Shown here in pieces: positions 26,326 through 36,602 of a stretch of 64,000 nt of DNA. The DNA lies in assembly GCA_034003725.1 (NCBI GenBank), contig JAVEYB010000007.1:124001-188000 (forward strand), given 5' to 3'. Within the stretch, counting starts at the first letter, position 1. Every line of letters begins with the position of its first letter. The notes beneath the pieces were generated by a model. The model was not told the origin of the DNA. It was given only the letters and a program-made list of their open reading frames with translations, and made no database searches. A program made the position numbers and the translations under genes. Source of the DNA: Candidatus Zixiibacteriota bacterium (GTDB taxonomy: Bacteria > Zixibacteria > MSB-5A5 > GN15 > FEB-12).

Positions 26326-29300
26326 ATGTTGCACATGAGACAGGTAGTTGCTCTTCTCTTCGTACTGGCGATAGTCGCCGTCGGCGCCTCCGCGCAGACC
26401 GTTGCGCCGGTACTCGACCCGATTGGGGCACAGTCGGTCGACGAAGGGCAGACCTTGAACCTCGTCATCACCGCGTCGGATGCGGACCTGACCATCCCGA
26501 CCCTGACGACATCGTTGCCGCTGCCGCCAAACGCGACTTTCCTGGATAACGGCGACGGCACCGCCGATTTCTCCTTTACGCCCGACTTCACGCAGGCGGG
26601 AACGATCAATATCACATTCTACGCTAACGACATCGTGACCGCCGATATCGACTCCGAACAGGTCGTCATTACAGTTGACAACATCAATCAAGCCCCGGTG
26701 CTTGCTGCAATCGGCCCGCAGTCAGTCAACGAAGGTGCGACCCTTGCCTTCACGGTGAACGCCAGTGACCCCGATGGCACCATCCCGGCCCTGAGCGCCA
26801 CACCGCTTCCGACAAATGCCACCTTTACAGACAATGGTGACGGTTCTGGTTCGTTCAGCTTTACGCCGGACTTCACCCAGGCTGGCACGTTTAACATCAC
26901 GTTTTCGGCCAGTGATGGTACGGCTACCGACGATGAGGTAGTCGTTGTCACGGTTAACAACATCAATCAAGCCCCGGTGCTCTCAGCTATCGGTCCGCAG
27001 TCGGTCAACGAAGGCGCTACCCTTGCCTTCACGGTGAACGCCAGTGACCCGGATGGTACGATCCCGGCCCTGAGCGCTACACCACTGCCGACCAACGCGA
27101 CCTTTACAGATAATGGTGACGGTTCTGGTTCGTTCAGCTTTACGCCGGACTTCACCCAGGCTGGAACGTTTAACATTACATTCTCAGCCACCGACGGTAC
27201 GGCCACCGACGATGAGGTAGTCGTTGTCACGGTTAACAACATCAATCAAGCCCCGGTGCTCTCAGCTATCGGTCCGCAGTCGGTCAACGAAGGCGCAACC
27301 CTTGCCTTTACGGTGAACGCCAGTGACCCCGATGGCACCATCCCGGCCCTGAGCGCCACACCACTGCCGACCAACGCCACGTTCACAGATAATGGTGACG
27401 GTTCTGGATCGTTCAGCTTTACGCCGGACTTCACCCAGGCCGGCACGTTTAACATTACATTCTCAGCCACCGACGGTACGGCTACCGATGATGAGGTAGT
27501 CGTTGTCACGGTTGACAACATCAATCGGGCTCCGGTGCTCTCAGCAATCGGTCCGCAGTCGGTCAACGAAGGCGCGACCCTTGCCTTCACGGTGAACGCC
27601 AGTGACCCGGATGGTACGATCCCGGCCCTGAGCGCTACACCACTGCCGACCAACGCGACCTTTACAGATAATGGTGACGGTACCGGATCGTTCAGCTTCA
27701 CGCCGGACTTCACCCAGGCCGGCACGTTTAACATTACATTCTCAGCCACCGACGGTACGGCTACCGATGATGAGGTAGTCGTTGTCACGGTTGACAACAT
27801 CAATCAGGCTCCGGTGCTCTCAGCAATCGGCCCGCAGTCGGTCAACGAAGGCGCTACCCTTGCCTTCACGGTGAATGCCAGTGACCCCGATGGTACAATC
27901 CCGGCCCTGAGCGCTACACCACTGCCGACCAACGCGACCTTTACGGACAATGGTGACGGTTCTGGATCGTTCAGCTTCACGCCGGACTTTACCCAGGCCG
28001 GAACGTTCAACATTACGTTTTCAGCCACCGACGGTACGGCTACCGACGATGAGGTAGTCGTTGTCACGGTTGACAACGTCAATCAGGCCCCGGTCCTTGC
28101 TCCGATCGGCCCGCGCTCGGTTGCCGAGGGTGCCACTCTCGCTTTCACCGTGACTGCGACTGACCCCGACGGGACTATCCCCGTCTTGAACGCCTCGCCG
28201 CTGCCGACAAATGCGACATTCACAGATAACGGCAATGGCACCGGCTCCTTCTCTTTCACACCCGACCTGACTCAGGAAGGCACTTACAATATCACGTTCT
28301 CGGCAAGTGACGGCGCCCTGAGCGATGACGAGCTCGTGGTCGTGACGGTTACCGGTACGAACCAGGCCCCGGTGCTTGCTGCAATCGGTCCGCAGTCAGT
28401 CAACGAAGGTGCGACCCTTGCCTTCACGGTGAACGCCAGTGACCCCGATGGCACCATTCCGGCCCTGAGCGCCACACCACTGCCGACAAATGCCACCTTT
28501 ACAGATAATGGTGACGGTTCTGGATCGTTCAGCTTTACGCCGGACTTCACCCAGGCTGGAACGTTTAACATTACCTTCTCGGCCAGTGATGGTACGGCTA
28601 CCGATGATGAGGTAGTCGTTGTCACGGTTAACAACATCAATCAGGCTCCGGTGCTCTCAGCAATCGGCCCTCGATCGATCAACGAAGGTGCCACTCTTGC
28701 TTTCACGGTGAACGCCAGTGATCCCGATGGTACGATTCCGGCCCTAAGCGCCACACCACTGCCGACAAATGCCACCTTTACAGATAATGGTGACGGTTCT
28801 GGATCGTTCAGCTTTACGCCGGACTTCACCCAGGCCGGAACGTTTAACATTACCTTCTCGGCCAGTGATGGTACGGCTACTGATGATGAGGTAGTCGTTG
28901 TCACGGTTAACAACGTCAATCAGGCCCCGGTCCTTGCTCCGATCGGCCCGCGCTCGGTTGCCGAGGGTGCCACCCTCGCTTTCACCGTGACTGCGACTGA
29001 CCCCGACGGAACTATTCCCGTCCTGAACGCCTCGCCGCTGCCGACAAATGCGACATTCACAGACAACGGTGATGGCACCGGCGACTTCAGCTTTACGCCG
29101 GACTTCAGTCAGACGGGCGCTTACAACATAACTTTCAGTGCTGGCGATGGTGCTCTGACGGACGATGAGCTGGTCGTTGTCACCGTTACTAACACGAATC
29201 TGGCGCCGGTACTCGACCCGATCGGCCCCCGGTCGGTCAACGAAGGCGCGACCCTTGCCTTCACGGTGAACGCCAGTGATCCCGATGGTACGATTCCGGC

Positions 29301-32300
29301 CCTAAGCGCCACACCGCTGCCGACCAACGCGACCTTTACGGACAACGGAAATGGCACCGGCTCGTTCAGCTTCACCCCGGACTTCACGCAGGCCGGAACG
29401 TTTAACATTACCTTCTCGGCCAGTGATGGTACGGCTACTGATGATGAGGTAGTCGTTGTTACAGTAAACAATGTCAACCGTGCGCCTGTTCTGGACCCGA
29501 TCGGCCCGCGGTCGGCGGCCGAGGGTGCGACCCTTGCCTTTACGGTAACGGCCAGTGACCCCGATGGTACAATCCCGGCCCTGAGCGCCACACCGCTGCC
29601 GACCAACGCGACCTTCACGGACAACGGCAATGGCACCGGCTCGTTCAGCTTCACCCCGGACTTCACGCAGGCCGGGACATTTAATATCACGTTCGCGGCC
29701 GGGGACGGAGCGCTCACCGACAACGAACTTGTGGTTGTCACGGTGACAAATACGAATCAGGCGCCCGCTCTTGCCGCGATTGGTCCGCGTTCGGTGGATG
29801 AAGGCGACCCGCTGCAGTTTACGGTTTCGGCGTCGGATGCCGACGGAACAATACCGTCGCTCAGCGCCTCGCCGCTGCCGACCAACGCCACCTTCGTGGA
29901 CAACCTGAACGGCACGGGCACGTTTACGTTTAATCCGGACTTCACGCAGGCCGGCACGTTTAATATCACCTTTACGGCGAACGATGGTTCGTTGACCGAT
30001 GACGAACTGGTGGTCGTCACCGTCAATCAGGTGAACCTGCCTCCGGTGCTCGCCTCCATAGGGCCGCGCTCGACTACTGAAGGTGTTACCCTTGCCTTTA
30101 CGGTAACCGCCTCAGACCCGGACGCCAATCTGCAGGCTATTACAGCCGCGCCGCTCCCGCCCAACGCAAGCTTTACCTACAATGGTGACGGTACGGGCAG
30201 TTTCAGTTTCACGCCTGATTTCAGTCAGGCCGGTATCTATAACGTCACCTTTACGGCCCGTGACGACTCATCGGTAACCGATGCTGAAATCGTAACCATC
30301 ACGGTGAACGACGCCGGGAACCAGGCGCCGGTGTTGTCGGCGATCGGTCCGCAGTCGGTTGACGAGGGTCAGGTGCTGACGTTTGGCATCAGCGCTACCG
30401 ATCCCGACGGGACGATCCAGTCGCTGACGGCGACGAACGTGCCGGTGAACGGGACGTTTACGGATAACGGCGACGGGACGGGGACGTTTACGTTCACGCC
30501 GGACTTCACGCAGCAGGGCGTGTACAACGTGATCTTCACGGCGACGGACAACCTGTTTGGGACGGATGCGGAGCAGGTGACGATCACGGTGAACCAGATC
30601 AATCTGGCTCCGGTGCTAGCTCCGATCGGTCCTCAGACGGTTGCGGAGGGCTCGACGTTGAATCTGTCGATCACGGCGTCCGATCCTGACGGTAATCTGG
30701 AGTCGATCACGGCGACGGGATTGCCGTTGAATGCGACGTTTGTAGATAATGGGAACGGGACGGCGACGTTCAACTTCATTCCGGACTTCACGCAGTCGGG
30801 TACGTACAACATCACCTTCACGGTGACGGACGACTCGCTGTTGACGGATGAAGAGCTGGTAGTGGTGACGGTGACTGACGCCGGCAACCAGCCGCCCGTT
30901 CTGGCCGCGATCGGTCCTCGTTCGGTGGACGAAGGTCAGGTGCTGACGTTTGGTGTCAGCGCCACCGACGTGGATGGGACGATCCAGTCTCTGACGGCGG
31001 CGAACGTGCCGGCGAATGGGACGTTTACGGATAATGGAGACGGGACGGGGACGTTTACGTTCACCCCGGACTTCACGCAGCAGGGCGTGTACAACGTGAC
31101 CTTTACGGCGACGGACAACGGTCTGGCGACCGATAATGAAGTGGTCGCCATAACGGTCAACCAGGTGAACCTCGCGCCGGTGCTGGCGGCAATCGGCCCG
31201 CAGTCGGTGGCGGAGGGCTCGACGTTGAATCTGTCGGTAACGGCGTCCGATCCGGACGGCAATCTGCAGTCGCTGACGGCGTCGCCGCTGCCGGCGAACG
31301 CGACCTTTACGGATAACGGCGATGGCACCGGCTCGTTCAGCTTCACCCCGGACTTCACGCAATCGGGTACATACAACATCACGTTTACGGCGACGGATGA
31401 CTCGTTGCTGACGGATGATGAGCTGGTGGTGGTGACGGTGACGGACGGTGGCAACCAGCCGCCGGTGGTGACGCCGATCGCTCCTCAGTCGGTGAACGAA
31501 GGGCAGACGCTGGCCTTTACGGTGACGGCGACGGATATCGATGGGACGATCCAGTCGCTGACGGCGGCGAACGTACCGGCGAACGCGACCTTTGTGGACA
31601 ACGGAAACGGTACGGGTTCGTTCAGCTTTACGCCGGACTTCACGCAGCAGGGCGTATACGACGTGACCTTTACGGCGACCGACGACGGTCTGGCGACGGG
31701 AAGTACGGTTGCTGCGATCACGGTCAACCAGGTGAACCTGGCTCCGGTTCTGGATCCGATCGGACCACGTTCGGGCACGGAGAACGCGACTCTTGCGTTC
31801 ACGGTGACGGCTTCCGATCCGGATGGAACGTTCCCGTCGATAACGGCGGCGCCGCTTCCGGCCAATGCCACGTTGACGGATAATGGTGATGGGACGGCGT
31901 CCTTCAGCTTCACGCCGGACTTCACGCAATCGGGCGTGTACAACATCACGTTTACGGCGAGTGACGGCCTGCTGAGCGACAACGAGGCAGTCACGATCAC
32001 CATCACGGAGGCGGGGAACCAGGCGCCGGTGTTGTCGGCGATCGGTCCGCAGTCGGTTGACGAGGGTCAGGTGCTGACGTTTGGCATCAGCGCTACCGAT
32101 CCCGACGGGACGATCCAGTCGCTGACGGCGACGAACGTGCCGGTGAACGGGACGTTTACGGATAACGGCGACGGGACGGGGACGTTTACGTTCACGCCGG
32201 ACTTCACGCAGCAGGGCGTGTACAACGTGATCTTCACGGCGACGGACAACCTGTTTGGGACGGATGCGGAGCAGGTGACGATCACGGTGAACCAGATCAA

Positions 32301-35300
32301 TCTGGCTCCGGTGCTAGCTCCGATCGGTCCTCAGACGGTTGCGGAGGGCTCGACGTTGAATCTGTCGATCACGGCGTCCGATCCTGACGGTAATCTGGAG
32401 TCGATCACGGCGACGGGATTGCCGTTGAATGCGACGTTTGTAGATAATGGGAACGGGACGGCGACGTTCAACTTCATTCCGGACTTCATGCAGTCGGGTA
32501 CGTACAACATCACCTTTACGGTGACGGACGACTCGCTGTTGACGGATGAAGAGCTGGTGGTGGTGACGGTGACTGACGCCGGCAACCAGCCGCCGGTTCT
32601 GGCCGCGATCAACGATACGACCATTATCGAAGGCCAGACCCTGGCCGTCGTAATCAGTGCCATAGATCCGGACGGCGAGATACCGACACTCTCGGCATAC
32701 GAGCTGGGCGGTACCATCCTCCCGGCCAACGCCTCCTTCACCGATAACGGTACCGGCTCGGGTGACTTCACCTTCACGCCGGACCTCACGCAGAGCGGCA
32801 CGTACAGCATCGTCTTCAAGGCGCTCGATGCCTCGCTTGCGGTCGATTCGCAGGTCGTCACCATCACGGTCAATGAGACCAATCAGGCTCCCGTACTGGC
32901 GACCATTCCGGATGCGAACGTAACCGAGGGTACCAACCTGACCTTTGCCGTCTCGGCCAGCGATGCCGACGGCACTACGCCGGTGTTGTCTGCGACCAGC
33001 GTACCGCTGAACGCGACCTTCACCGACAACCTTAACGGTACCGGCACCTTTGTCTTTGATCCGGACTTCACGCAGGCCGGATCATACACGGTGCGCTTCC
33101 TGGCGAGTGATGGTATCGATATAGACTCACAGGACGTCGTGATCACCGTCAACGATGCCGGTAACCAGATTCCGGTCCTGACGGCTTTCAACGACACGAC
33201 GATTGTCGAGGGTCAGACGCTGGCGGTGACCATCACCGCATTCGACGCCGACGGTACCTTCCCGACATTGACGGCTGAGAATCTGCCGGAGAATGCGACG
33301 TTCGCCGACAATCTGGACGGCACGGCGTCGTTCAGCTTCACGCCGAACTTCGTTCAGTCCGGGGTGTACACGGTGACGTTTATCGCATCGGACGGCATTG
33401 CAGCCGACTCTCAGATTGTCACGATCACCGTCAACGAAGCCGGAAACCGCCCGCCGGTCTTCACCGCCCAGCCCGATACGTCGGTCTTCGAGGGAACCTC
33501 GCTGGTGCTCACCTTCACCGCGACCGATCCCGACGGCACCATACCGGCGCTTTCGATCAATACGGCGATCAACTCCACGCAGTATAGCTTCGTGGACAAC
33601 AACAACGGCACGGCGACCTTCACCTATACACCGGACTTCTTCCAGGCCGGCGCAGACTCAGTGTTTGTGATTGCCAGCGACGGTGGCACACCGCCGCAGA
33701 CGGGAGTGCTCGGGTTCCGCCTGACCACGGTCGATATCAACCAGCCGCCCTCTATCGTCACCGGCGGGCCGTACGGGGTAGTGGTTGACGACACCCTGTT
33801 TGTCACGGTGACGGCCTCCGACTCCACCAGTCCGGCCGCGAATCCTCGCGTGCTGCTCTCCGGAGTCAGCCTGCCGGCTAATGCGACCTTCGTGGACAAC
33901 GGCGACAATACCGGTACTTTCCGGTTCATTCCGACCGCCGCCGACCTCGGGCAGCGGACATTCAGTATCCTCGGGGTTGATCAGGGCTCGCCGGCCCTCT
34001 CGAACACCGCCACGATCGTTGTCAACGTCGTCGAAGTCAACGACCCGCCGGTCTTCGAACCGGTCGGACCGCAGATTATCACCGAAGGTGAAACGCTGTC
34101 GCTGTTGATCAGCGCCACGGATCCGGACGGCGCCACGCCGCCTACCATCTTCGCCCGCACGCTTCCGGATAACGCGACCCTCGTGGATCTCGGCACAGGT
34201 ACAGCCGCTTTCGAATTCAATCCGGACTACACACAGGCCGGCGACGGTCCCTCGGCATTGTACTATGTGCAGTTCAGCGCGAGTGACGGATTCGATGTGA
34301 CGCGTATGACGGTGCTGATCCAGGTGATCGAGGCCGGCGACCAGTTGCCGGTGTTCGACTCCATCCCGGCTCCGTTCGTCACCGAGGGCGCCGCGCTGAG
34401 CTTCAGCTTCACGGCCTTCGATCCCGATGGCGGTCCGGTTACTCTGAGTACGGTCTCCGGCACCCTGCCCACCGGCGCTTCCTTCGCCGATAACGGCGAC
34501 GGATCTGCGACCATCAGCTGGACGCCGAACTTCGTGGCTGCCGGAATCTATGATGTTGGCGTCATCGCGACCGACCAGGTTGGATCGGCCGATACCGTCA
34601 CCATCACGATCGAGGTTCTCGAGGCAGGCAACCAGTTGCCCGTGCTCAACCCGATCCCGGACTACGTTGTGGCGGAAAATTCGCAGTTGCAGTTCCAGAT
34701 ATCGTCTACCGACCCCGATCAGACCCCGCCGACCGTGGCGACCGGTCCGCTGCCGACCGGCGCGACCTTTGTCCCCAGCGGCACCATTCTGGGTAACGGG
34801 ACATTCACCTGGACACCGACCTTCGCGGATTCGGGCCTTCATGAGGTCATATTCTACGCGATCGACGCTATCGACCCGCTGCTGTATGACTCTCAAGTCG
34901 TGACCATTACCGTGACCAACGTGAACCAGGCGCCTCGTTTCATTCTGCCCTTCCCGACCGCTCAGACCGTTAACGAGGGACAGACTCTTACCGTCACGGT
35001 GTTCACCACCGATCCCGACGGAAACATCCCATCCCTCCGGGCTGACCTGAGTGGCACCGCCGATACGCTGGCCACCAACATGACATTTACCGACAACGGC
35101 GACGGCACCGGTACCCTCGTGTTTACCCCCGATTACACGCAGGGCAACAACTTCGGTTCGTTCTCGTTGTACAACGTCGATTACTATGTCATCGACGCCA
35201 TCGACCCTGCGGTGGAGGTTGTCTATCCGTCCGTTCAGTACCGGGTCAACAACGTCAACCAGCCGCCGGATCTGGGCTTCCCGGATGGAGCCGGTCCCTT

Positions 35301-36054
35301 CACCATCTCCGAAGGCGACTCGCTCAATTTCCGCGTCAGCGCTGTCGATCCGGACGGTGGTGGCAACTTTGCGACCATCTCAGTCTCTGATTTGCCGGAC
35401 AGCAACGCTGTGTACAACGCCTCCTTCTCCAACCTCGGAACGTTCATCTTCACGCCGGACTTCACCCAGGCCGGCACCTACGGGGTGTTGTTCCGGGCGA
35501 CCGATGTCGGTGGCGCTATTGACACGCAGCGGGTGACAATAAACGTCCTTGAGGCCGGCAATCAGGCCCCGACGTTTACGACAGCCCTGTCCATCCAGAT
35601 TGTGATACCCGCCAACACGCTGTACCAGTTGCCGGTGGCGGCATATGATCCAGATCTGGACCCGCTGACAACCACCTGTACGCCGATCGATCCGATCCTC
35701 CCCGGAGCGACATTCGCTCCGACCACGACCGGCGGAACATTCATCTGGCAGCCTGACCTGACGGATGTTGGCACATCGACTCCGCTCACCTTTATCACCA
35801 GTGACCCGAGCGGACTGGCCGATACGCTGACCACGAGTCTGGTGGTGGTCAATGCCCTGCGGGGTGACATCGATCTGGATAGTCGCTACACCATGAACGA
35901 CTTAGCCGTGCTGGTCAGCTTCCTCTTCCGGAGCGGACCGGCTCCGCTGCTTATGGATGTGGCCGATGTTAACGATGACACAGGTGTCAACCTGACCGAC
36001 ATCTTCTACCTCATCAACTTCATGTACAACAACGGCCCGCAGCCTCCACAATAA
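26326..36054 (+). CDS. Giant exported protein of 33 tandem Ig/cadherin-like repeats with a C-terminal dockerin-like doublet
   Basis: This 3242-aa protein has a signal peptide (MLHMRQVVALLFVLAIVAVGASAQ) and then 33 tandem repeats of about 93-105 residues by my count. Each has the form APVL..IGPQSVNEG, DPDGTIP.L, NATF.DNGDGTG.FSFTPDFTQ.G.YNITF, ending VVVTVNN.NQ, which matches putative Ig (He_PIG)/cadherin-like domains with likely calcium-binding DPDG and DNGDGTG loops. Repeats 2-13 are an exact 279-bp register; later ones vary more in length. The protein ends in a dockerin-like doublet (GDIDLDSRYTMNDLAVLVSFLF, DVNDDTGVNLTDIFYLINFMY) and has no sorting domain. GGAGG lies upstream of ATG 26326. 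It is the last gene of the operon. An adhesin, fibre or matrix role is inferred. Confidence 0.92.
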   Translation: MLHMRQVVALLFVLAIVAVGASAQTVAPVLDPIGAQSVDEGQTLNLVITASDADLTIPTLTTSLPLPPNATFLDNGDGTADFSFTPDFTQAGTINITFYANDIVTADIDSEQVVITVDNINQAPVLAAIGPQSVNEGATLAFTVNASDPDGTIPALSATPLPTNATFTDNGDGSGSFSFTPDFTQAGTFNITFSASDGTATDDEVVVVTVNNINQAPVLSAIGPQSVNEGATLAFTVNASDPDGTIPALSATPLPTNATFTDNGDGSGSFSFTPDFTQAGTFNITFSATDGTATDDEVVVVTVNNINQAPVLSAIGPQSVNEGATLAFTVNASDPDGTIPALSATPLPTNATFTDNGDGSGSFSFTPDFTQAGTFNITFSATDGTATDDEVVVVTVDNINRAPVLSAIGPQSVNEGATLAFTVNASDPDGTIPALSATPLPTNATFTDNGDGTGSFSFTPDFTQAGTFNITFSATDGTATDDEVVVVTVDNINQAPVLSAIGPQSVNEGATLAFTVNASDPDGTIPALSATPLPTNATFTDNGDGSGSFSFTPDFTQAGTFNITFSATDGTATDDEVVVVTVDNVNQAPVLAPIGPRSVAEGATLAFTVTATDPDGTIPVLNASPLPTNATFTDNGNGTGSFSFTPDLTQEGTYNITFSASDGALSDDELVVVTVTGTNQAPVLAAIGPQSVNEGATLAFTVNASDPDGTIPALSATPLPTNATFTDNGDGSGSFSFTPDFTQAGTFNITFSASDGTATDDEVVVVTVNNINQAPVLSAIGPRSINEGATLAFTVNASDPDGTIPALSATPLPTNATFTDNGDGSGSFSFTPDFTQAGTFNITFSASDGTATDDEVVVVTVNNVNQAPVLAPIGPRSVAEGATLAFTVTATDPDGTIPVLNASPLPTNATFTDNGDGTGDFSFTPDFSQTGAYNITFSAGDGALTDDELVVVTVTNTNLAPVLDPIGPRSVNEGATLAFTVNASDPDGTIPALSATPLPTNATFTDNGNGTGSFSFTPDFTQAGTFNITFSASDGTATDDEVVVVTVNNVNRAPVLDPIGPRSAAEGATLAFTVTASDPDGTIPALSATPLPTNATFTDNGNGTGSFSFTPDFTQAGTFNITFAAGDGALTDNELVVVTVTNTNQAPALAAIGPRSVDEGDPLQFTVSASDADGTIPSLSASPLPTNATFVDNLNGTGTFTFNPDFTQAGTFNITFTANDGSLTDDELVVVTVNQVNLPPVLASIGPRSTTEGVTLAFTVTASDPDANLQAITAAPLPPNASFTYNGDGTGSFSFTPDFSQAGIYNVTFTARDDSSVTDAEIVTITVNDAGNQAPVLSAIGPQSVDEGQVLTFGISATDPDGTIQSLTATNVPVNGTFTDNGDGTGTFTFTPDFTQQGVYNVIFTATDNLFGTDAEQVTITVNQINLAPVLAPIGPQTVAEGSTLNLSITASDPDGNLESITATGLPLNATFVDNGNGTATFNFIPDFTQSGTYNITFTVTDDSLLTDEELVVVTVTDAGNQPPVLAAIGPRSVDEGQVLTFGVSATDVDGTIQSLTAANVPANGTFTDNGDGTGTFTFTPDFTQQGVYNVTFTATDNGLATDNEVVAITVNQVNLAPVLAAIGPQSVAEGSTLNLSVTASDPDGNLQSLTASPLPANATFTDNGDGTGSFSFTPDFTQSGTYNITFTATDDSLLTDDELVVVTVTDGGNQPPVVTPIAPQSVNEGQTLAFTVTATDIDGTIQSLTAANVPANATFVDNGNGTGSFSFTPDFTQQGVYDVTFTATDDGLATGSTVAAITVNQVNLAPVLDPIGPRSGTENATLAFTVTASDPDGTFPSITAAPLPANATLTDNGDGTASFSFTPDFTQSGVYNITFTASDGLLSDNEAVTITITEAGNQAPVLSAIGPQSVDEGQVLTFGISATDPDGTIQSLTATNVPVNGTFTDNGDGTGTFTFTPDFTQQGVYNVIFTATDNLFGTDAEQVTITVNQINLAPVLAPIGPQTVAEGSTLNLSITASDPDGNLESITATGLPLNATFVDNGNGTATFNFIPDFMQSGTYNITFTVTDDSLLTDEELVVVTVTDAGNQPPVLAAINDTTIIEGQTLAVVISAIDPDGEIPTLSAYELGGTILPANASFTDNGTGSGDFTFTPDLTQSGTYSIVFKALDASLAVDSQVVTITVNETNQAPVLATIPDANVTEGTNLTFAVSASDADGTTPVLSATSVPLNATFTDNLNGTGTFVFDPDFTQAGSYTVRFLASDGIDIDSQDVVITVNDAGNQIPVLTAFNDTTIVEGQTLAVTITAFDADGTFPTLTAENLPENATFADNLDGTASFSFTPNFVQSGVYTVTFIASDGIAADSQIVTITVNEAGNRPPVFTAQPDTSVFEGTSLVLTFTATDPDGTIPALSINTAINSTQYSFVDNNNGTATFTYTPDFFQAGADSVFVIASDGGTPPQTGVLGFRLTTVDINQPPSIVTGGPYGVVVDDTLFVTVTASDSTSPAANPRVLLSGVSLPANATFVDNGDNTGTFRFIPTAADLGQRTFSILGVDQGSPALSNTATIVVNVVEVNDPPVFEPVGPQIITEGETLSLLISATDPDGATPPTIFARTLPDNATLVDLGTGTAAFEFNPDYTQAGDGPSALYYVQFSASDGFDVTRMTVLIQVIEAGDQLPVFDSIPAPFVTEGAALSFSFTAFDPDGGPVTLSTVSGTLPTGASFADNGDGSATISWTPNFVAAGIYDVGVIATDQVGSADTVTITIEVLEAGNQLPVLNPIPDYVVAENSQLQFQISSTDPDQTPPTVATGPLPTGATFVPSGTILGNGTFTWTPTFADSGLHEVIFYAIDAIDPLLYDSQVVTITVTNVNQAPRFILPFPTAQTVNEGQTLTVTVFTTDPDGNIPSLRADLSGTADTLATNMTFTDNGDGTGTLVFTPDYTQGNNFGSFSLYNVDYYVIDAIDPAVEVVYPSVQYRVNNVNQPPDLGFPDGAGPFTISEGDSLNFRVSAVDPDGGGNFATISVSDLPDSNAVYNASFSNLGTFIFTPDFTQAGTYGVLFRATDVGGAIDTQRVTINVLEAGNQAPTFTTALSIQIVIPANTLYQLPVAAYDPDLDPLTTTCTPIDPILPGATFAPTTTGGTFIWQPDLTDVGTSTPLTFITSDPSGLADTLTTSLVVVNALRGDIDLDSRYTMNDLAVLVSFLFRSGPAPLLMDVADVNDDTGVNLTDIFYLINFMYNNGPQPPQ
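26692..30039 (+). repeat. Twelve consecutive 279-bp tandem repeats in the giant gene
   Basis: Unit starts (GCxCC(C/T)GxxCT, the Ala-Pro-Val-Leu codons) fall at 26692, 26971, 27250, 27529, 27808, 28087, 28366, 28645, 28924, 29203, 29482 and 29761, a constant 279-bp step. Units 2-6, 8, 9 and 11 are nearly identical in DNA. Units 8 to 10 resemble units 2, 3 and 7 in order, which points to duplication of several units at once. Confidence 0.93.
30316..30912 (+). repeat. 597-bp direct repeat, copy 1 (repeats 15-16 of the giant gene)
   Basis: This segment recurs at 32014-32610, offset by 1698 bp. I count four single-base differences, all in the last quarter; one changes Thr to Met in copy 2. Confidence 0.92.
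32014..32610 (+). repeat. 597-bp direct repeat, copy 2 (repeats 21-22 of the giant gene)
   Basis: This is the second copy of the segment at 30316-30912, separated from it by four diverged repeats. The near identity over many synonymous sites indicates a recent duplication or gene conversion rather than selection on protein sequence. Confidence 0.92.
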
Positions 36055-36081
36055 GCACTTCGGCAGGCTCTTAATACTCCG

Positions 36082-36111
36082 AAAAGCCGCCCCTCCACGG
36101 GGCGGCTTTTT
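36082..36111 (+). terminator. Hairpin terminator after the giant gene
   Basis: GCCGCCCC (36086-36093) pairs with GGGGCGGC (36099-36106) around TCCAC, flanked by AAAA and TTTTT. It has all the parts of an intrinsic terminator and ends the three-gene operon. Confidence 0.92.
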
Positions 36112-36159
36112 CCCTGTCGGCCCCGCAGCCATACGGCGGATTCAGGGGGGGTTATTGTC

Positions 36160-36188
36160 TTGACAAAAGCCTGAACCAGTCGTATTTT
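36160..36188 (+). promoter_or_regulatory. Sigma70-like promoter for the 36603 gene
   Basis: TTGACA (36160-36165), a 17-base spacer and TATTTT (36183-36188) form a near-consensus promoter in the gap after the terminator. Confidence 0.75.
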
Positions 36189-36602
36189 TATTACTGACTT
36201 AGGGTCTCGGAAAAAAACTGGCTACAAACAACATTTACTCGCACGTCCGGGCGTAACGCGCGCTCCGCGCCTTGGAACGTCTCTCTTTCTTTGGTGCTGT
36301 CCGCGTATTACCGGCACTGGCTTGGAACAAACCTTTTCAAGAATGCGTGTGCTACCTCAATCAGTGTTTACGCTAACCTGAGGGCGATATGTTAGTCTGC
36401 GACCTGCACGTGCACGGTATGTGCGGTTCGTGAAAGGAGGTGTAATCTACAAGGGAGTAACAATTTCACGTGCCGACGGTGTGACCCTGCACACCGCGTG
36501 AAGATCTTGTCCGCTGACGCCCGGCGAATCGCCGCCGCGGCCGCCACGGATGACAAAACAGAGTGAACGTTGGGAACTTCAATCCGTCGAAAGGATCAAA
36601 GA
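36189..36602 (+). other. Long 5' leader of the 36603 gene
   Basis: About 410 bases separate the promoter from the start codon. GAAAGGAGGTG at about 36434-36444 looks like a strong ribosome binding site but is not followed by a sizeable frame. A GC-rich stretch at about 36520-36545 may fold. No known riboswitch core was recognised. Confidence 0.45.

Noticed and set aside
26692-30039. CRISPR-like array because of the regular 279-bp repeats
   Set aside because: The repeats are in frame, encode Ig/cadherin-like domains and have no spacers.
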